Origin: CAXBMB01 sp052078155
Lineage (GTDB): Bacteria; Pseudomonadota; Alphaproteobacteria; Kiloniellales; DSM-21159
Direction of reading: 5' to 3'
Assembly (NCBI GenBank): GCA_052078155.1
Contig: JBQJBP010000003.1
Coordinates: forward strand, 744,001-808,000
Length of the DNA: 64,000 bases
Shown here: one piece after another, positions 28,025-36,695 of the stretch
How positions within the stretch are numbered: the stretch's first letter is position 1
Layout: every line of letters starts with the position of its first letter
The notes under the pieces: model-generated
Told to the model about the DNA's origin: nothing
Seen by the model: the letters and a program-made list of their open reading frames with translations, nothing else
Databases searched by the model: none
Translations under genes and position numbers: made by a program

Positions 28025-28948
28025 ATGAATAACGACAAAGTGCTCTCCGCAGTGGTGACTCTGGCCCAGTGTAAGAGCTTTCAGGAAGCCGCGCAGATTC
28101 TGGGCATGTCCATGGCTTCATTGTCCCGCCATATCAGCCGGGCCGAAGAACAGGCGGGCATGGCTTTGTTTGAACGACGCCGTCAGGGCACCGTTTTAAC
28201 CACTGCCGGGCGCAAGTACCTGCAGTTGGCACAGGAGCTGTCCAGTGCCCTGACCCAGTTTGATCGCGGTGTGGCTGGTTTGCAGGAATCCGGCGGGGAT
28301 CTGCTGAACATCGGCTGCGGCCCCCTGGCGCCCCGGACTCTGATCCAGCCGGTGGTCACAGAGCTTCGGAAACTCTATCCGAAACTTCGCCTCAAGATCC
28401 TGGTGAGCGCCACCAAAGACCCCCTGAACGACCTGCGCAACGGTGATCTTGATGTGGTGGTCGGGGAACTGACCCATACCGCTGATCTCAGTGATCTGGA
28501 TCTGCAGGTCATCAAAAAGCAGTCTGTGTCCTTTTTCGCCAGGCCCGATCACCCCATTCACCAGAAAGGCGCCGTCAGTCTGAAGGAGATCTTTCAACAG
28601 GATCTTCTCTCGCCCCATCTGCACAAACACTGGAGTTCCTCAATCGCCAGAATTCTTGGCGACGATTCAGCAGCCTGGGAGAGAGTCAAAGCTCTGCCTA
28701 CCATCGAATGCGATGACTACAACCTGTTGATCAGCCTGACCAAACACAGTGACGGACTGTGCGGCGGCATGCGGGAAACCTTTTCGGAGGCGCTGGCCGC
28801 AGGTGAGCTGAAAGAGGTCAGGCAAACACAGCCGCTTCCCTGGAACATCTGTGCAGCGAAGAAGAAATCCGTCAGCCTGCCCGCCCTGGACACATTCTGG
28901 GACCTGACAAGGCAGCGTTTTGGGGAGATCAACGGCCAGAACTGCTGA
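28025..28948 (+). CDS. LysR-family transcriptional regulator
   Basis: Regulator of 307 residues. The N-terminal winged helix-turn-helix (SFQEAAQILGMSMASLSRHISRAEEQAGMALFERRRQG) is standard; the substrate-binding half begins near residue 90 (LLNIGCGPLAPRTLIQPVV). It is divergent from the arylsulfatase gene with a 165-base shared promoter region, so it probably controls that gene in response to an aromatic or sulfate-related effector. The ATG at 28025 has little Shine-Dalgarno support. Confidence 0.9.
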   Translation: MNNDKVLSAVVTLAQCKSFQEAAQILGMSMASLSRHISRAEEQAGMALFERRRQGTVLTTAGRKYLQLAQELSSALTQFDRGVAGLQESGGDLLNIGCGPLAPRTLIQPVVTELRKLYPKLRLKILVSATKDPLNDLRNGDLDVVVGELTHTADLSDLDLQVIKKQSVSFFARPDHPIHQKGAVSLKEIFQQDLLSPHLHKHWSSSIARILGDDSAAWERVKALPTIECDDYNLLISLTKHSDGLCGGMRETFSEALAAGELKEVRQTQPLPWNICAAKKKSVSLPALDTFWDLTRQRFGEINGQNC

Positions 28949-29030
28949 CAATCGCCTGAACCTGTTCAGTTGGAACAACCCTTTTCAGGTGCCGGTTGGG
29001 CAACTCTGACAGCCCGCCGGTCAAACAGCG

Positions 29031-29402
29031 TTAGTCAGCAAACTCCAGGGAACCCAGCGCCCGGGCCATTTCGTAATAATTGTCATTCAGGGGGCTTCCG
29101 GTTTTTCGAACTTTCAACCGGGGTAAAGAAGCCATGCCCCAGATCCGGGCTTTCAGGCCATCAAGCCTTGCAACCGCAGCAAAGCCTTCAAAAAAGCGGC
29201 AGGGAGAAATGGAAAAGAAGGCCGCCAGATCTGTCAGTTCCTGTGTCGTCAGACGGACACGTCCGCTTTCCCTGTCTTCAAGGTCCCGGATCGTCAGGCC
29301 AGTCAAATTGGCCAGCGTCTCCTGTGAGAGATTTTCTGCAAGGCGCAGTCCTCTCAGTTTTTGACCCACATGCAGGTCCACAGGATTCGACTTCAGGGAC
29401 AA
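29031..29402 (-). CDS. XRE-family helix-turn-helix regulator
   Basis: Small regulator of 123 residues. LRGLRLAENLSQETLANLTGLTIRDLEDRESGRVRLTTQELTDLAAFF (residues ~16-65) is a Cro/C1-type helix-turn-helix. The C-terminal half (FEGFAAVARLDGLKARIWGM onwards) is unrecognised. It is divergent from the LysR-like gene that follows; the target is unknown. Confidence 0.8.
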   Translation of the reverse strand: MSLKSNPVDLHVGQKLRGLRLAENLSQETLANLTGLTIRDLEDRESGRVRLTTQELTDLAAFFSISPCRFFEGFAAVARLDGLKARIWGMASLPRLKVRKTGSPLNDNYYEMARALGSLEFAD

Positions 29403-29574
29403 CGATTAACTCCACAAAAACAGCAGGCCTACTACCGTAAGATGAGTCTGCCTTCTTTCATCGCAAAATCAATTGTACAAACCTGCACCGAAAATGGTTA
29501 TTGTACGCTCCGATCTTGGAACAAATTTCTTCCATTCTCTAGTTAACGCCATTCCTTCCGGTTCAGGAGATTAC

Positions 29575-30462
29575 GTGTCTGTCACTCGTCCCCCCGCTGC
29601 GATCAACGAGATGCTCCGCTCGTTCACCACGCTGGCAGTCACCCTAAATCTTTCGCAAACGGCTGAAAGTCTTGGGATAACGCGCCATACAGTGACGCGG
29701 CATCTGAAGGCGCTGGAAGCGCTCAAGGGCGGTAAACTGCTGGTTTTGCGCCGAAGACGCTATGTGTTGACAGATCTTGGGGCTTCTCTGTTGGAAGGCG
29801 CACTCAGGGTAGTAAAAGACACCGATGACTGGCTGCAGGGCGCGAATGTTCTGACAAAAGCCGACAACGGCCTGAGTCATATTGCGGTCAAAAGCGACGA
29901 TCAGTTCAATTCGATGAGCCAGCAACACCCGCTGAACCGCCTGTGGGTGGACAGTCCACCGTTGCTAGCGAGGGGTTTTGAACAGTGGGTTGCCGCCAAG
30001 ACCAAACTCGAAACACCGGAAATGGCCTTGCTGAGGCCTTACCTCGTGCTTTACCGGCGCTTTCAGAATTCCTGGCTGTGCATCGAAACGGGGGAAAAGT
30101 CCTCCTATGCCTCCTGGTTCGGCTGGAACTGGGCCAAAAGCAGTATGGGCTGCGCCGTACAGGACATGCCGAGTGGTGCGAGCTTTTCAAATCTGTTGCT
30201 GGAAGCCTTCCTTGATATCTATGAAAGCTGTGGCGCCCGGCTGGACCACGTCCACACTTGCTTCCCCAGAGAAAAAGACGGCCCTCAGGAGCCGGTGAAC
30301 TTTCAACGGCTGCTGCTCGGCTGCACCCTGCCAGACAACTCTCTTGTGCTGGCCGTTTTGGTCGCCCGGACCTACCAGATAGACATCACTGGTGTGAGCG
30401 ACCAACAGATCAAACTGATGCCGGCAGATCTGCAAATGGAGTTTGATCCCTTGCTGATCTGA
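29575..30462 (+). CDS. LysR-like helix-turn-helix protein with unusual C-terminal domain
   Basis: Protein of 295 residues. LSQTAESLGITRHTVTRHLKALEALKGGKLLVLRRRRYVLTDLGASLL is a LysR-type winged helix-turn-helix, but the rest (DSPPLLARGFEQWVAAKTKLE, NSWLCIETGEKSSYASWFGWNWAKSSMG) is not the usual substrate-binding fold. I choose the GTG at 29575 with AGGAGA four bases upstream; upstream in-frame starts (ATG 29494, TTG 29473) add a segment without domain. It is followed 53 bases later by a GNAT-like gene with a good ribosome-binding site, so the two probably form an operon. Confidence 0.72.
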   Translation: MSVTRPPAAINEMLRSFTTLAVTLNLSQTAESLGITRHTVTRHLKALEALKGGKLLVLRRRRYVLTDLGASLLEGALRVVKDTDDWLQGANVLTKADNGLSHIAVKSDDQFNSMSQQHPLNRLWVDSPPLLARGFEQWVAAKTKLETPEMALLRPYLVLYRRFQNSWLCIETGEKSSYASWFGWNWAKSSMGCAVQDMPSGASFSNLLLEAFLDIYESCGARLDHVHTCFPREKDGPQEPVNFQRLLLGCTLPDNSLVLAVLVARTYQIDITGVSDQQIKLMPADLQMEFDPLLI

Positions 30463-30515
30463 CCGCGAAGGTGGTGCAATTCTGATTCTCTTGCAACCAT
30501 TAGCAGGAGATCGAC

Positions 30516-31274
30516 ATGCTTACGCAAGAAGCACTTTCCATTTGTCAGTTTGTTTCAACGGTTGTCTCACTAGCTGCGGCCCGGGAAGTACACCTGGAGC
30601 TTGGCTCAGATTTCACAGAGTTTAAAAAGTCCATAGAAGCCCAGCCCCTCAGGCATCCGTTGCAACGGCACTTTGATCCCGCCCGAAGCAATCTGAAAGA
30701 TGAGCAGGGGTTCTGGATCACAGGGCGAGATAACAGGGGACGGCTTGTCCACACCCAGGCCATGCGGCTCATGGATCTTAAGGGAGACAGCCTGGCGTCC
30801 TTCCTGGCGCTGCATCACGGCGAGTTTGTCCGCGGTGGATATGATCTGGACCTGAGCCGGTCTCATTATCGACCGGGCCCGGCATCCCACCGTATTTCCG
30901 GTCTGGTTTGTTATCACGGCGAACTCTGGCTGCACGATCACCACAGAGGGGCCGGAATGACTGCGCTGGTTGCTCGTCTGGCGCTGGCCCTGGCTTTGCT
31001 CCAGTGGTCCCCCGACTTTGTTTTCGGGTTTATGTATCAGATGGCCGCCTGCAAAGGCCTGGCCTCTCGCGAAGGCTACATGCATGAGGAACCGGGCAGT
31101 ACCTACTGGGCGAGCCTGGGCAAACACTCAGACCTGGAAACCTGGACAGTCTGGATGGCGCGGGAGGACCTTCGCTTTCTGGTTTCCCTTCCCCCGGCGC
31201 CTCTCTTCGAGCAGCTGGAGATAGCCCGGCAGGCCAAGCTAATGCCGCTGAATGGCACTGGACAGCAGTGCTGA
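30516..31274 (+). CDS. Unknown protein with GNAT-like acyltransferase features
   Basis: Protein of 252 residues, not recognised as a named family. The segment ELWLHDHHRGAGMTALVARLALALAL (about residues 132-157) resembles the GNAT acetyl-CoA pyrophosphate loop (RGxGxxxxL) after a beta strand, and the following MYQMAACKGLASREGYM is like GNAT motif B. AGGAG lies eight bases before the ATG. It is probably co-transcribed with the upstream LysR-like gene. The fold assignment is inference. Confidence 0.6.
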   Translation: MLTQEALSICQFVSTVVSLAAAREVHLELGSDFTEFKKSIEAQPLRHPLQRHFDPARSNLKDEQGFWITGRDNRGRLVHTQAMRLMDLKGDSLASFLALHHGEFVRGGYDLDLSRSHYRPGPASHRISGLVCYHGELWLHDHHRGAGMTALVARLALALALLQWSPDFVFGFMYQMAACKGLASREGYMHEEPGSTYWASLGKHSDLETWTVWMAREDLRFLVSLPPAPLFEQLEIARQAKLMPLNGTGQQC

Positions 31275-31470
31275 GAGAACCGGAAGCAAAAGAGGGCCTC
31301 CAAGGGGTTCATCCCAAGGTCCCCTTTCAGGCGCTCGCCGATCTGAAACAGGATTGGTTTCGTTTAAAGGCATTGCACCGCTCATGAAACCAGTTCTTTC
31401 CGGCAAGAGGGGCAGTGAACTGCTGTGCTCCCAGGTTCAACAATCAGCAATCCTCCCTGCCCCTCCTGCT

Positions 31471-31524
31471 TATCCTGCCTATCCTGCTAATCCTGCTAAT
31501 CCTGCTAATCCTGCTAATCCTGCA
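31471..31524. repeat. 9-bp tandem repeat, six copies
   Basis: Six contiguous units of (T/A)ATCCTGC(T/C/A): two of TATCCTGCN followed by four of AATCCTGCN. The four central copies are identical or nearly so. Intergenic, about 165 bases upstream of the GntR gene. Likely hypervariable by slippage. Confidence 0.9.
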
Positions 31525-31642
31525 GACCCTTCTCATCCTGGCGTTTGCTGAACCGCATAATGCGCGTTTTTCGCAGTTTCCAGTCCTGAAGCCTCCGCTC
31601 TTTCGAACTCTGTTTGTCTCCGCTCTTGTCTCAGATTATCGA

Positions 31643-31659
31643 TTATGCATAGTGCATAA
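31643..31659. promoter_or_regulatory. Candidate GntR operator
   Basis: TTATGCA-TAG-TGCATAA, a perfect 7-bp inverted repeat with a 3-base centre, lies 31 bases before the start codon of the GntR-family gene. Such spacing is common for GntR operators and suggests autoregulation of the gntR-decarboxylase unit. Confidence 0.65.
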
Positions 31660-31689
31660 AATAGAGCATCTACTGGAGCAGGACGCAGG

Positions 31690-32373
31690 ATGGAGCCCTT
31701 CCTCAGCAAAAAAGACTTTGTGAAGCGCAAGCTGACCGAGGCGATTGTCGCAGGTGAATACGCCCCGGGCGATTACCTGCGCCAGAACGACATTGCAGCC
31801 TGGCTGAACATCTCCAGCACACCGGTGCGCGAAGCCTTTGCCGAACTGCAGATGAGCGGTCTGCTGGTCCATGAAGCCCATCGCGGGTTCTGCGTTGCCA
31901 TGATCGACGCGGACCGCATTTCAAAGATCTTTGAGGCCCGGCGCACGGTGGAAATTGCCGCCGCCCGTTTGGCCACAGAACAGGTCACAGACGAGGCCCT
32001 GGCTGAGTTGCAGGCTCTGCTGACCGACATGGAACGACAGCAAAGCAAAGATGAGTTCCTGGCCATGACGCAAAGCAATGACCGCTTTCACCAGGCCCTC
32101 TTTTCCTTAAGCCAGAACCCCTTCTTGCTGGAGTTGATTGAGCGTCTTTGGAACGCCCTGCCCCGCTTTGCCGGCTGGACCCTTGAAGGCCGCCGCGAGG
32201 CATCAATCAAAGAGCACCACGCCATATTTCAGGCCCTTAGCGACCGAAACGCCGAGGCCATTGAAACGGCCTACCTCACCCATCTGGCAGAAGCAGAAGC
32301 CACCTTCATTCACCAGCTTGCCACCAGTACAGCGCCCCACAGCGCGCTCCCGACAGGACAGACCGCACCATGA
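31690..32373 (+). CDS. GntR-family (FCD subfamily) transcriptional regulator
   Basis: Regulator of 227 residues. The winged helix (IVAGEYAPGDYLRQNDIAAWLNISSTPVREAFAELQMSGLLVHEAHRGFCV) fits GntR. The helical C-terminal domain (ARRTVEIAAARLA, TQSNDRFHQALF, LEGRREASIKEHHAIFQAL) carries the His/Asp pattern of the FCD ligand site. It overlaps the downstream aminotransferase-like gene by four bases, so the pair is one unit, probably controlled by the palindrome upstream. Confidence 0.92.
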   Translation: MEPFLSKKDFVKRKLTEAIVAGEYAPGDYLRQNDIAAWLNISSTPVREAFAELQMSGLLVHEAHRGFCVAMIDADRISKIFEARRTVEIAAARLATEQVTDEALAELQALLTDMERQQSKDEFLAMTQSNDRFHQALFSLSQNPFLLELIERLWNALPRFAGWTLEGRREASIKEHHAIFQALSDRNAEAIETAYLTHLAEAEATFIHQLATSTAPHSALPTGQTAP

Positions 32374-33686
32374 CATCCTCCCCCCTGCATCAGGCCGCCT
32401 CAGAATTTCTCATTCGCTTTGGCGGAGATCGTTTCGACAACCTCTTCCGGACGGCCAAAGGCTCCATCGTCACCGATGACCAGGGACGGGAGATCCTGGA
32501 TTTCACTTCCGGCCAGATGTGCGCCACCATCGGTCACAACCATCCGGCCATTTTGAAAGCCATTGAAGAAGCCAGCCAAACAGCGCTTCATTTCTTCTCC
32601 GGAATGATCCCTGAAGTCGTCGCGGAACTGGGCCAGACGCTGGGTCGGGACTGGCTGCCGGGCGACCTAAAAAAGTCTCTCTTCATCAACACCGGTGCGG
32701 AAAGCAACGAGGCCGCCCTGCGCATGGCCAAAATGCACACCGGTGGCTACGAGGTTCTCGCCCTTGGGGGATCCTGGCACGGCGTAACGGGGGCTGCTGC
32801 CTCCGCCTCCTTTGCCTCAGATCGAAAGGGCTATGGGCCAACAGTGCCGGGAGTCTTCCTGATCCCCGAACCCAACGCTTACCGCCCTCTGATTGAAGGC
32901 ATGGACCCGGAAGACTCGGCCATGACCGGCCTGGAGCTGGGCCTGAAGATGTTCGACATGCAATCACGCGGTGCCCCCGCGGCCATCATTGTCGAACCGG
33001 TGATCAGTGCCGGGGGTGTTCTGGTTCCGCCCAAGTGCTTTATGGAGGGACTGCGCAAAGCAGCGGATGAGCGGGGCATGCTGCTGATCTATGATGAAGC
33101 ACAGACGGCCTTCGGACGGATCGGGGATCGTTTTGCAGCCACCCACTTCGATGTACTGCCGGACATTCTCGCCACTTCCAAGACCCTTGGGGGTGGCTTG
33201 CCCCTGGCAGCCGTCAGCACCACAGAGGAAATCGAACAGTCCGTCCACGAGAAAGGCTTTACCTATTATACCAGCCACGTGGCCGACCCCCTACCTGCTC
33301 ATGTGGGCCTGGCCATCCTCAACACCATCCGGGAAGAAAAGCTGATTGAAGAGGCCCGCGCCAAGGGGGATTACCTGCGGGCAGGCCTGCTGGATCTGCA
33401 GCAGCGCTATGAAGCCATCGGGGATGTGCGCGGCCTGGGTCTGCTGCTGGGTGTGGAACTGGTGCAGGATCGGGAAAGCCGCGTTCCGGATCACGAGCTG
33501 GGCGCCCTGACCACGGCCCGCTGCTTCGAACTGGGCCTGTCCATGAACATCCGGCGGCGGCCGGAACGCGGCGCGGTCTGGCGCATTGCCCCTCCTCTTA
33601 CGGCCAGCCGGGAAGAACTGGATCGGGGCATCGCCATCCTCGATCAGGCTCTGGGGGAAAGCCTCGATAAACTGGCCCGCAAATAA
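32370..33686 (+). CDS. 2,2-Dialkylglycine decarboxylase-like class III PLP enzyme
   Basis: PLP enzyme of 438 residues. It matches dialkylglycine decarboxylase across its length: ILDFTSGQM with Gln49 (Gln52 in the reference enzyme, needed for decarboxylation), GSWHG with Trp136, YDEAQT with PLP-binding Asp242, SKTLGGGLPLAA with Schiff-base Lys271, then YTSHVADPLPAHVGL and LSMNIRRRP. The family decarboxylates 2,2-dialkylglycines such as 2-aminoisobutyrate and transaminates pyruvate. Retention of the Gln and SHVADPLPA supports that reaction, but a plain transaminase role is possible. Paired with a GntR regulator. A hairpin follows the stop. Confidence 0.85.
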   Translation: MTSSPLHQAASEFLIRFGGDRFDNLFRTAKGSIVTDDQGREILDFTSGQMCATIGHNHPAILKAIEEASQTALHFFSGMIPEVVAELGQTLGRDWLPGDLKKSLFINTGAESNEAALRMAKMHTGGYEVLALGGSWHGVTGAAASASFASDRKGYGPTVPGVFLIPEPNAYRPLIEGMDPEDSAMTGLELGLKMFDMQSRGAPAAIIVEPVISAGGVLVPPKCFMEGLRKAADERGMLLIYDEAQTAFGRIGDRFAATHFDVLPDILATSKTLGGGLPLAAVSTTEEIEQSVHEKGFTYYTSHVADPLPAHVGLAILNTIREEKLIEEARAKGDYLRAGLLDLQQRYEAIGDVRGLGLLLGVELVQDRESRVPDHELGALTTARCFELGLSMNIRRRPERGAVWRIAPPLTASREELDRGIAILDQALGESLDKLARK

Positions 33687-33700
33687 GCGTCATTTTGCAA

Positions 33701-33738
33701 CACAGGGGAGGCGAAGCGCAGAGTTTCCCTCCCCTGTG
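33701..33738 (+). terminator. Stem-loop after the dialkylglycine decarboxylase-like gene
   Basis: A perfect 11-bp inverted repeat (CACAGGGGAGG 33701-33711 / CCTCCCCTGTG 33728-33738) just after the stop codon. No T-run follows, so it may be a weak terminator or mRNA-stabilising stem. Confidence 0.55.
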
Positions 33739-33808
33739 ACGGAATGACAGCCAGAACAACTGAAAGGCGGCACACACCCGCTCCGGTCACAAATCGCAAA
33801 AATGTTAA

Positions 33809-33841
33809 ATTTCGATATATCTTATTGATATTTGATACAAA
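33809..33841. promoter_or_regulatory. AT-rich regulatory site upstream of the ThDP decarboxylase gene
   Basis: ATTTCGATATATC (33809-33821) is repeated exactly at 43393-43405 before soxB. Next to it lies TGATATTTGATACAAA (33826-33841), resembling other sites of the catabolic island. It starts about 80 bases upstream of the ATG, in a promoter position. Confidence 0.5.
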
Positions 33842-33891
33842 AGATTGCACCCTCCTTTCCTGATTCAGATCCGGTAAGGGTGACTTTCGCC

Positions 33892-35496
33892 ATGACAAAA
33901 CCAACCTGTGGACAGGCTCTCGTTCCGCTGCTGCAAGACTATGGAATTGACCAGGCCTTCGGCATTCCCGGCGTTCACACCATTGAGCTGTATCGGGGCT
34001 ATGAAAATCATGGGCTGCCACATGTGCTTTGTCGGCACGAACAGGGGGCCGGCTTCATGGCCGATGGCTACGCGAGAGTGACGGGCAAGCCCGCCGCCTG
34101 CTTCCTGATTTCCGGGCCGGGTTTGACCAACACGGCCACACCGATCGCCACGGCCTACGCTGACAGCCAACCCATGCTGGTTATCGCCTCCACCAATCTG
34201 CGGCGGGAAATCGGCAAAGGCTGGGGCCCCTTTCATGAACTGCGCAATCAGCGCCTGATCGCCGAACAGTTCACAGGCTACGCAGGCCAGGCCCTGTCTC
34301 CCCAGGACATTCCAGAAATTCTGGCTCAGGCCTGGGCCAGTATGACCAGTGGTCGTCCCCGCCCTGTCTATGTGGAAATCCCTCGCGATGTGTTGGCCGA
34401 ACCAGCCGAGGGGGACTGGCAGGCCGTCAAAGCCGCCCCCCGCCCCGTGGCTTCACCCGACGACATCAATCGGGCCGCAGACCTGCTGAGCCAGGCGGAG
34501 CGCCCCTTGATCCTGGTCGGGGCCGGAGCCGCAGAAGCCGCTGCTGATCTGACAGCCCTGGTGGATCAGGTGGACGCGGTGGTGATCTCTTCTTTCTGCG
34601 GGAAAGGAGTGATTGCGGAATCTCATCCCAATTGCCTGGGGGCCGCGCTTTCCTTCGACGGGGCCCGTGACTTGGTCCACGATGCTGATGTGGTGCTGGC
34701 CATCGGCACAGAGCTTTCGACGGTGGATGCCTCCAACCAGACCTTGTCTTTCAGTGGCAAGCTGATCCGCATCGACATAGATCCGAAGAAACTGACAGAC
34801 CGTTACCGCGCGCACCTACCTATCGTTTCTGACGCAGGACCTGCCGCAAAAGCCCTCAGCCAGCGGCTGCAAGCCGTAACAGATCCGAAAAAGCACCCGG
34901 CCTGGCAGGCCCGAATGGCGGACAGCAAAAAGCGTTTCGATCAGTTCGGCAGCGCCAAAAGCGGGGAGCATCGGGCCGTCCTTTCTGCCATCACCCAGGC
35001 CAGCCCCGACGACTGTATTCTGGTCGGCGACATGACCCAACTGGCCTACAGCGCCAACCACTTTTATCGCCCGGATCAGCCACGCCAATGGCTGCATCCT
35101 GCCTCTTACGCCACTCTGGGCTTTGCCCTGCCAACGGCCATCGGGGCCAAACTTGGCCAGCCCGACAAAGCGGTGATTTCCCTTTCGGGAGACTGCGGGT
35201 TTCTCTTTACCTGTCAGGAGATGGCCACCGCTGCAGAGCTGAAACAGCCCCTGGTCCATATTCTCTGGAACAATGCCGCGTTGGGCGAGATCCGTGACGC
35301 CATGATCGGCGCCCAGATCGCACCGGTGGAAGTCCAGGGCGAAAACCCGGATTTTCTGGCCATGGCCCGCTCTTTCCACTGGACGGCGGAACGGGCCCGC
35401 GACCTGTCGCACCTCAGTCATTTGGTGGCAGAGGGCCTGGAACGTCAGGGCCCGACCCTGATCGAAGTGAACGAAGGGATCGGGGACCTGAGTTAG
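33892..35496 (+). CDS. ThDP-dependent decarboxylase, 5-guanidino-2-oxopentanoate decarboxylase-like
   Basis: ThDP enzyme of 534 residues in the acetolactate synthase superfamily. FGIPGVHTIELYRG and CRHEQGAGFMADGYAR (catalytic Glu50) closely resemble AruI. The central domain begins near 185, and the ThDP-binding GDCGFLFTCQEMATAAELKQPLVHILWNN lies in the C-terminal domain. AruI decarboxylates the keto acid of arginine; related enzymes act on other 2-oxo acids. I take the ATG at 33892, preceded by AAGGGTGA. It ends four bases into the convergent flavoenzyme gene. It likely decarboxylates a 2-oxo acid made by a nearby deaminating enzyme. Confidence 0.85.
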   Translation: MTKPTCGQALVPLLQDYGIDQAFGIPGVHTIELYRGYENHGLPHVLCRHEQGAGFMADGYARVTGKPAACFLISGPGLTNTATPIATAYADSQPMLVIASTNLRREIGKGWGPFHELRNQRLIAEQFTGYAGQALSPQDIPEILAQAWASMTSGRPRPVYVEIPRDVLAEPAEGDWQAVKAAPRPVASPDDINRAADLLSQAERPLILVGAGAAEAAADLTALVDQVDAVVISSFCGKGVIAESHPNCLGAALSFDGARDLVHDADVVLAIGTELSTVDASNQTLSFSGKLIRIDIDPKKLTDRYRAHLPIVSDAGPAAKALSQRLQAVTDPKKHPAWQARMADSKKRFDQFGSAKSGEHRAVLSAITQASPDDCILVGDMTQLAYSANHFYRPDQPRQWLHPASYATLGFALPTAIGAKLGQPDKAVISLSGDCGFLFTCQEMATAAELKQPLVHILWNNAALGEIRDAMIGAQIAPVEVQGENPDFLAMARSFHWTAERARDLSHLSHLVAEGLERQGPTLIEVNEGIGDLS

Positions 35497-36659
35497 GCTT
35501 TCCAGCCCCGTTCAGGATAGGGCGCGTTTGCCAGGACACGCTCATAGGTCAGGGCTGACAGGTCCAGGCTGGTGAAGCGCCCATCCAGGATCAGTTCCGA
35601 CAAGGCTCGCCCCACGGCCGGGGCATGCTGCAGACCGTGACCGGAAAAGCCGGTGGCGACGTAAAAGTTCTCCAGTTCCCCGGGCCAGGCTCCGATGATC
35701 ATGTTGCCGTCAAAGGTGTTCTGAGCGTAATGGCCCACCCAGGCATTCTTGACCCGAATGCGCTCAAAAGCAGGCACGCGGGTGGCCAGTCCAGGCCAGA
35801 CACGGTCCTCAAACCAGTCATGGCGCACCTCAAAACAGAAATCACCAGCCAGACTGTCATCGGTGATGCCACTGATGAACCCCTTACCCTCGCGGCGAAA
35901 GCCCACGCCCAAACCATCGCGAATGTAGGGCAGTGTCTCCACAGGCTCCTGAGGTTCAAAATAAAAGACCATGCGGGGCAGCGGCACCACGGGCAGGGTC
36001 ATGCCGAGCATCTGGCACAGGCGCCCGGCCCAGGCGCCGGTGGCATTGACCACCTGCCCAACAGAAAGGGATCCCCCATCAGCCAGATCGAGTGTGGTGA
36101 TTTGCGCCCCCTGCCTTTTAAAACCTGTCACTTCAGCTGAGATGAACTCCGCCCCCAAAGCCGCAGCTTTTTTGCGCAGTCCTGTTAGCGCCCCATGCGG
36201 GTCAATCCAGCCCGCATCCGGCGACAAGACGGCGCGGGTGATGTCATCACTGTTGAGTGACGGCCAGCGTTGCGACACCTCGGCGGCGTCCAGCAGTTCT
36301 ATGTCGCAGCCCATGGAGCGCTGAAAGGCGCCGTTCACTTCAATGTCTTCGGCCTGGTCTGCGGTGTTTCCAATGATCAGCAGTCCCCCCCGGTCATAGT
36401 CCAGCACCGGGCGTTCCGCACCACGGGCCATAAGCTCTGAAAAGTTGCCATAGAACTCCTGTCCATAGCGGGACATCAGAAGGTTTTCAGGCTGGGAAAA
36501 GACCAGACGAACCATGGCATTGGACAGGGCAGAGGCTGCCTGGCTGTAGCTTGGATCTTTCTCGATCACCGCCACCTTCAGGCCGGGGTCCCGCTGCAAA
36601 AGATGGTAGGCGGTGCTGCTGCCGACCAGCGCGCCGCCGATGATGGCAATGTCGTACAT
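35493..36659 (-). CDS. DAO-family FAD-dependent oxidoreductase
   Basis: Flavoprotein of 388 residues. The dinucleotide-binding fold (DIAIIGGALVGSSTAYHLL) starts at residue 3. The rest follows the sarcosine oxidase/D-amino-acid oxidase family: DAGWIDPHGALTGLRKKA, VVNATGAWAGRL and a C-terminal VATGFSGHGLQHAPAVGRALSELI closing the FAD site. I use the ATG at 36659 with GGAG five bases before. It probably oxidises a secondary or primary amine. It is convergent with the ThDP decarboxylase (4-base overlap) and divergent from the IclR gene. Confidence 0.88.
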   Translation of the reverse strand: MYDIAIIGGALVGSSTAYHLLQRDPGLKVAVIEKDPSYSQAASALSNAMVRLVFSQPENLLMSRYGQEFYGNFSELMARGAERPVLDYDRGGLLIIGNTADQAEDIEVNGAFQRSMGCDIELLDAAEVSQRWPSLNSDDITRAVLSPDAGWIDPHGALTGLRKKAAALGAEFISAEVTGFKRQGAQITTLDLADGGSLSVGQVVNATGAWAGRLCQMLGMTLPVVPLPRMVFYFEPQEPVETLPYIRDGLGVGFRREGKGFISGITDDSLAGDFCFEVRHDWFEDRVWPGLATRVPAFERIRVKNAWVGHYAQNTFDGNMIIGAWPGELENFYVATGFSGHGLQHAPAVGRALSELILDGRFTSLDLSALTYERVLANAPYPERGWKA

Positions 36660-36695
36660 GGACACTCCGGAAGAATCTGAATTTCATTTCATTAA

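Larger units (their letters stand above)
31275..31689. other. Intergenic region with tandem repeat and gntR promoter
   Basis: About 415 bases. It holds a 9-bp tandem repeat (31471-31524), a low-complexity CCTGC-rich stretch before it, and a perfect 7-bp palindrome in front of the GntR gene. Overlapping short frames through the repeat have no ribosome-binding site, so I do not call them genes. Confidence 0.6.

Noticed and set aside
31471..31524. Short regular repeats considered as CRISPR
   Set aside because: Units are contiguous and only 9 bases long, with no spacers and no cas genes.
31252..31551. Frame with a PAN-repeat tail through the 9-bp tandem repeat
   Set aside because: A 9-bp repeat is open in several frames by nature; this one begins inside the end of the previous gene without a start signal.
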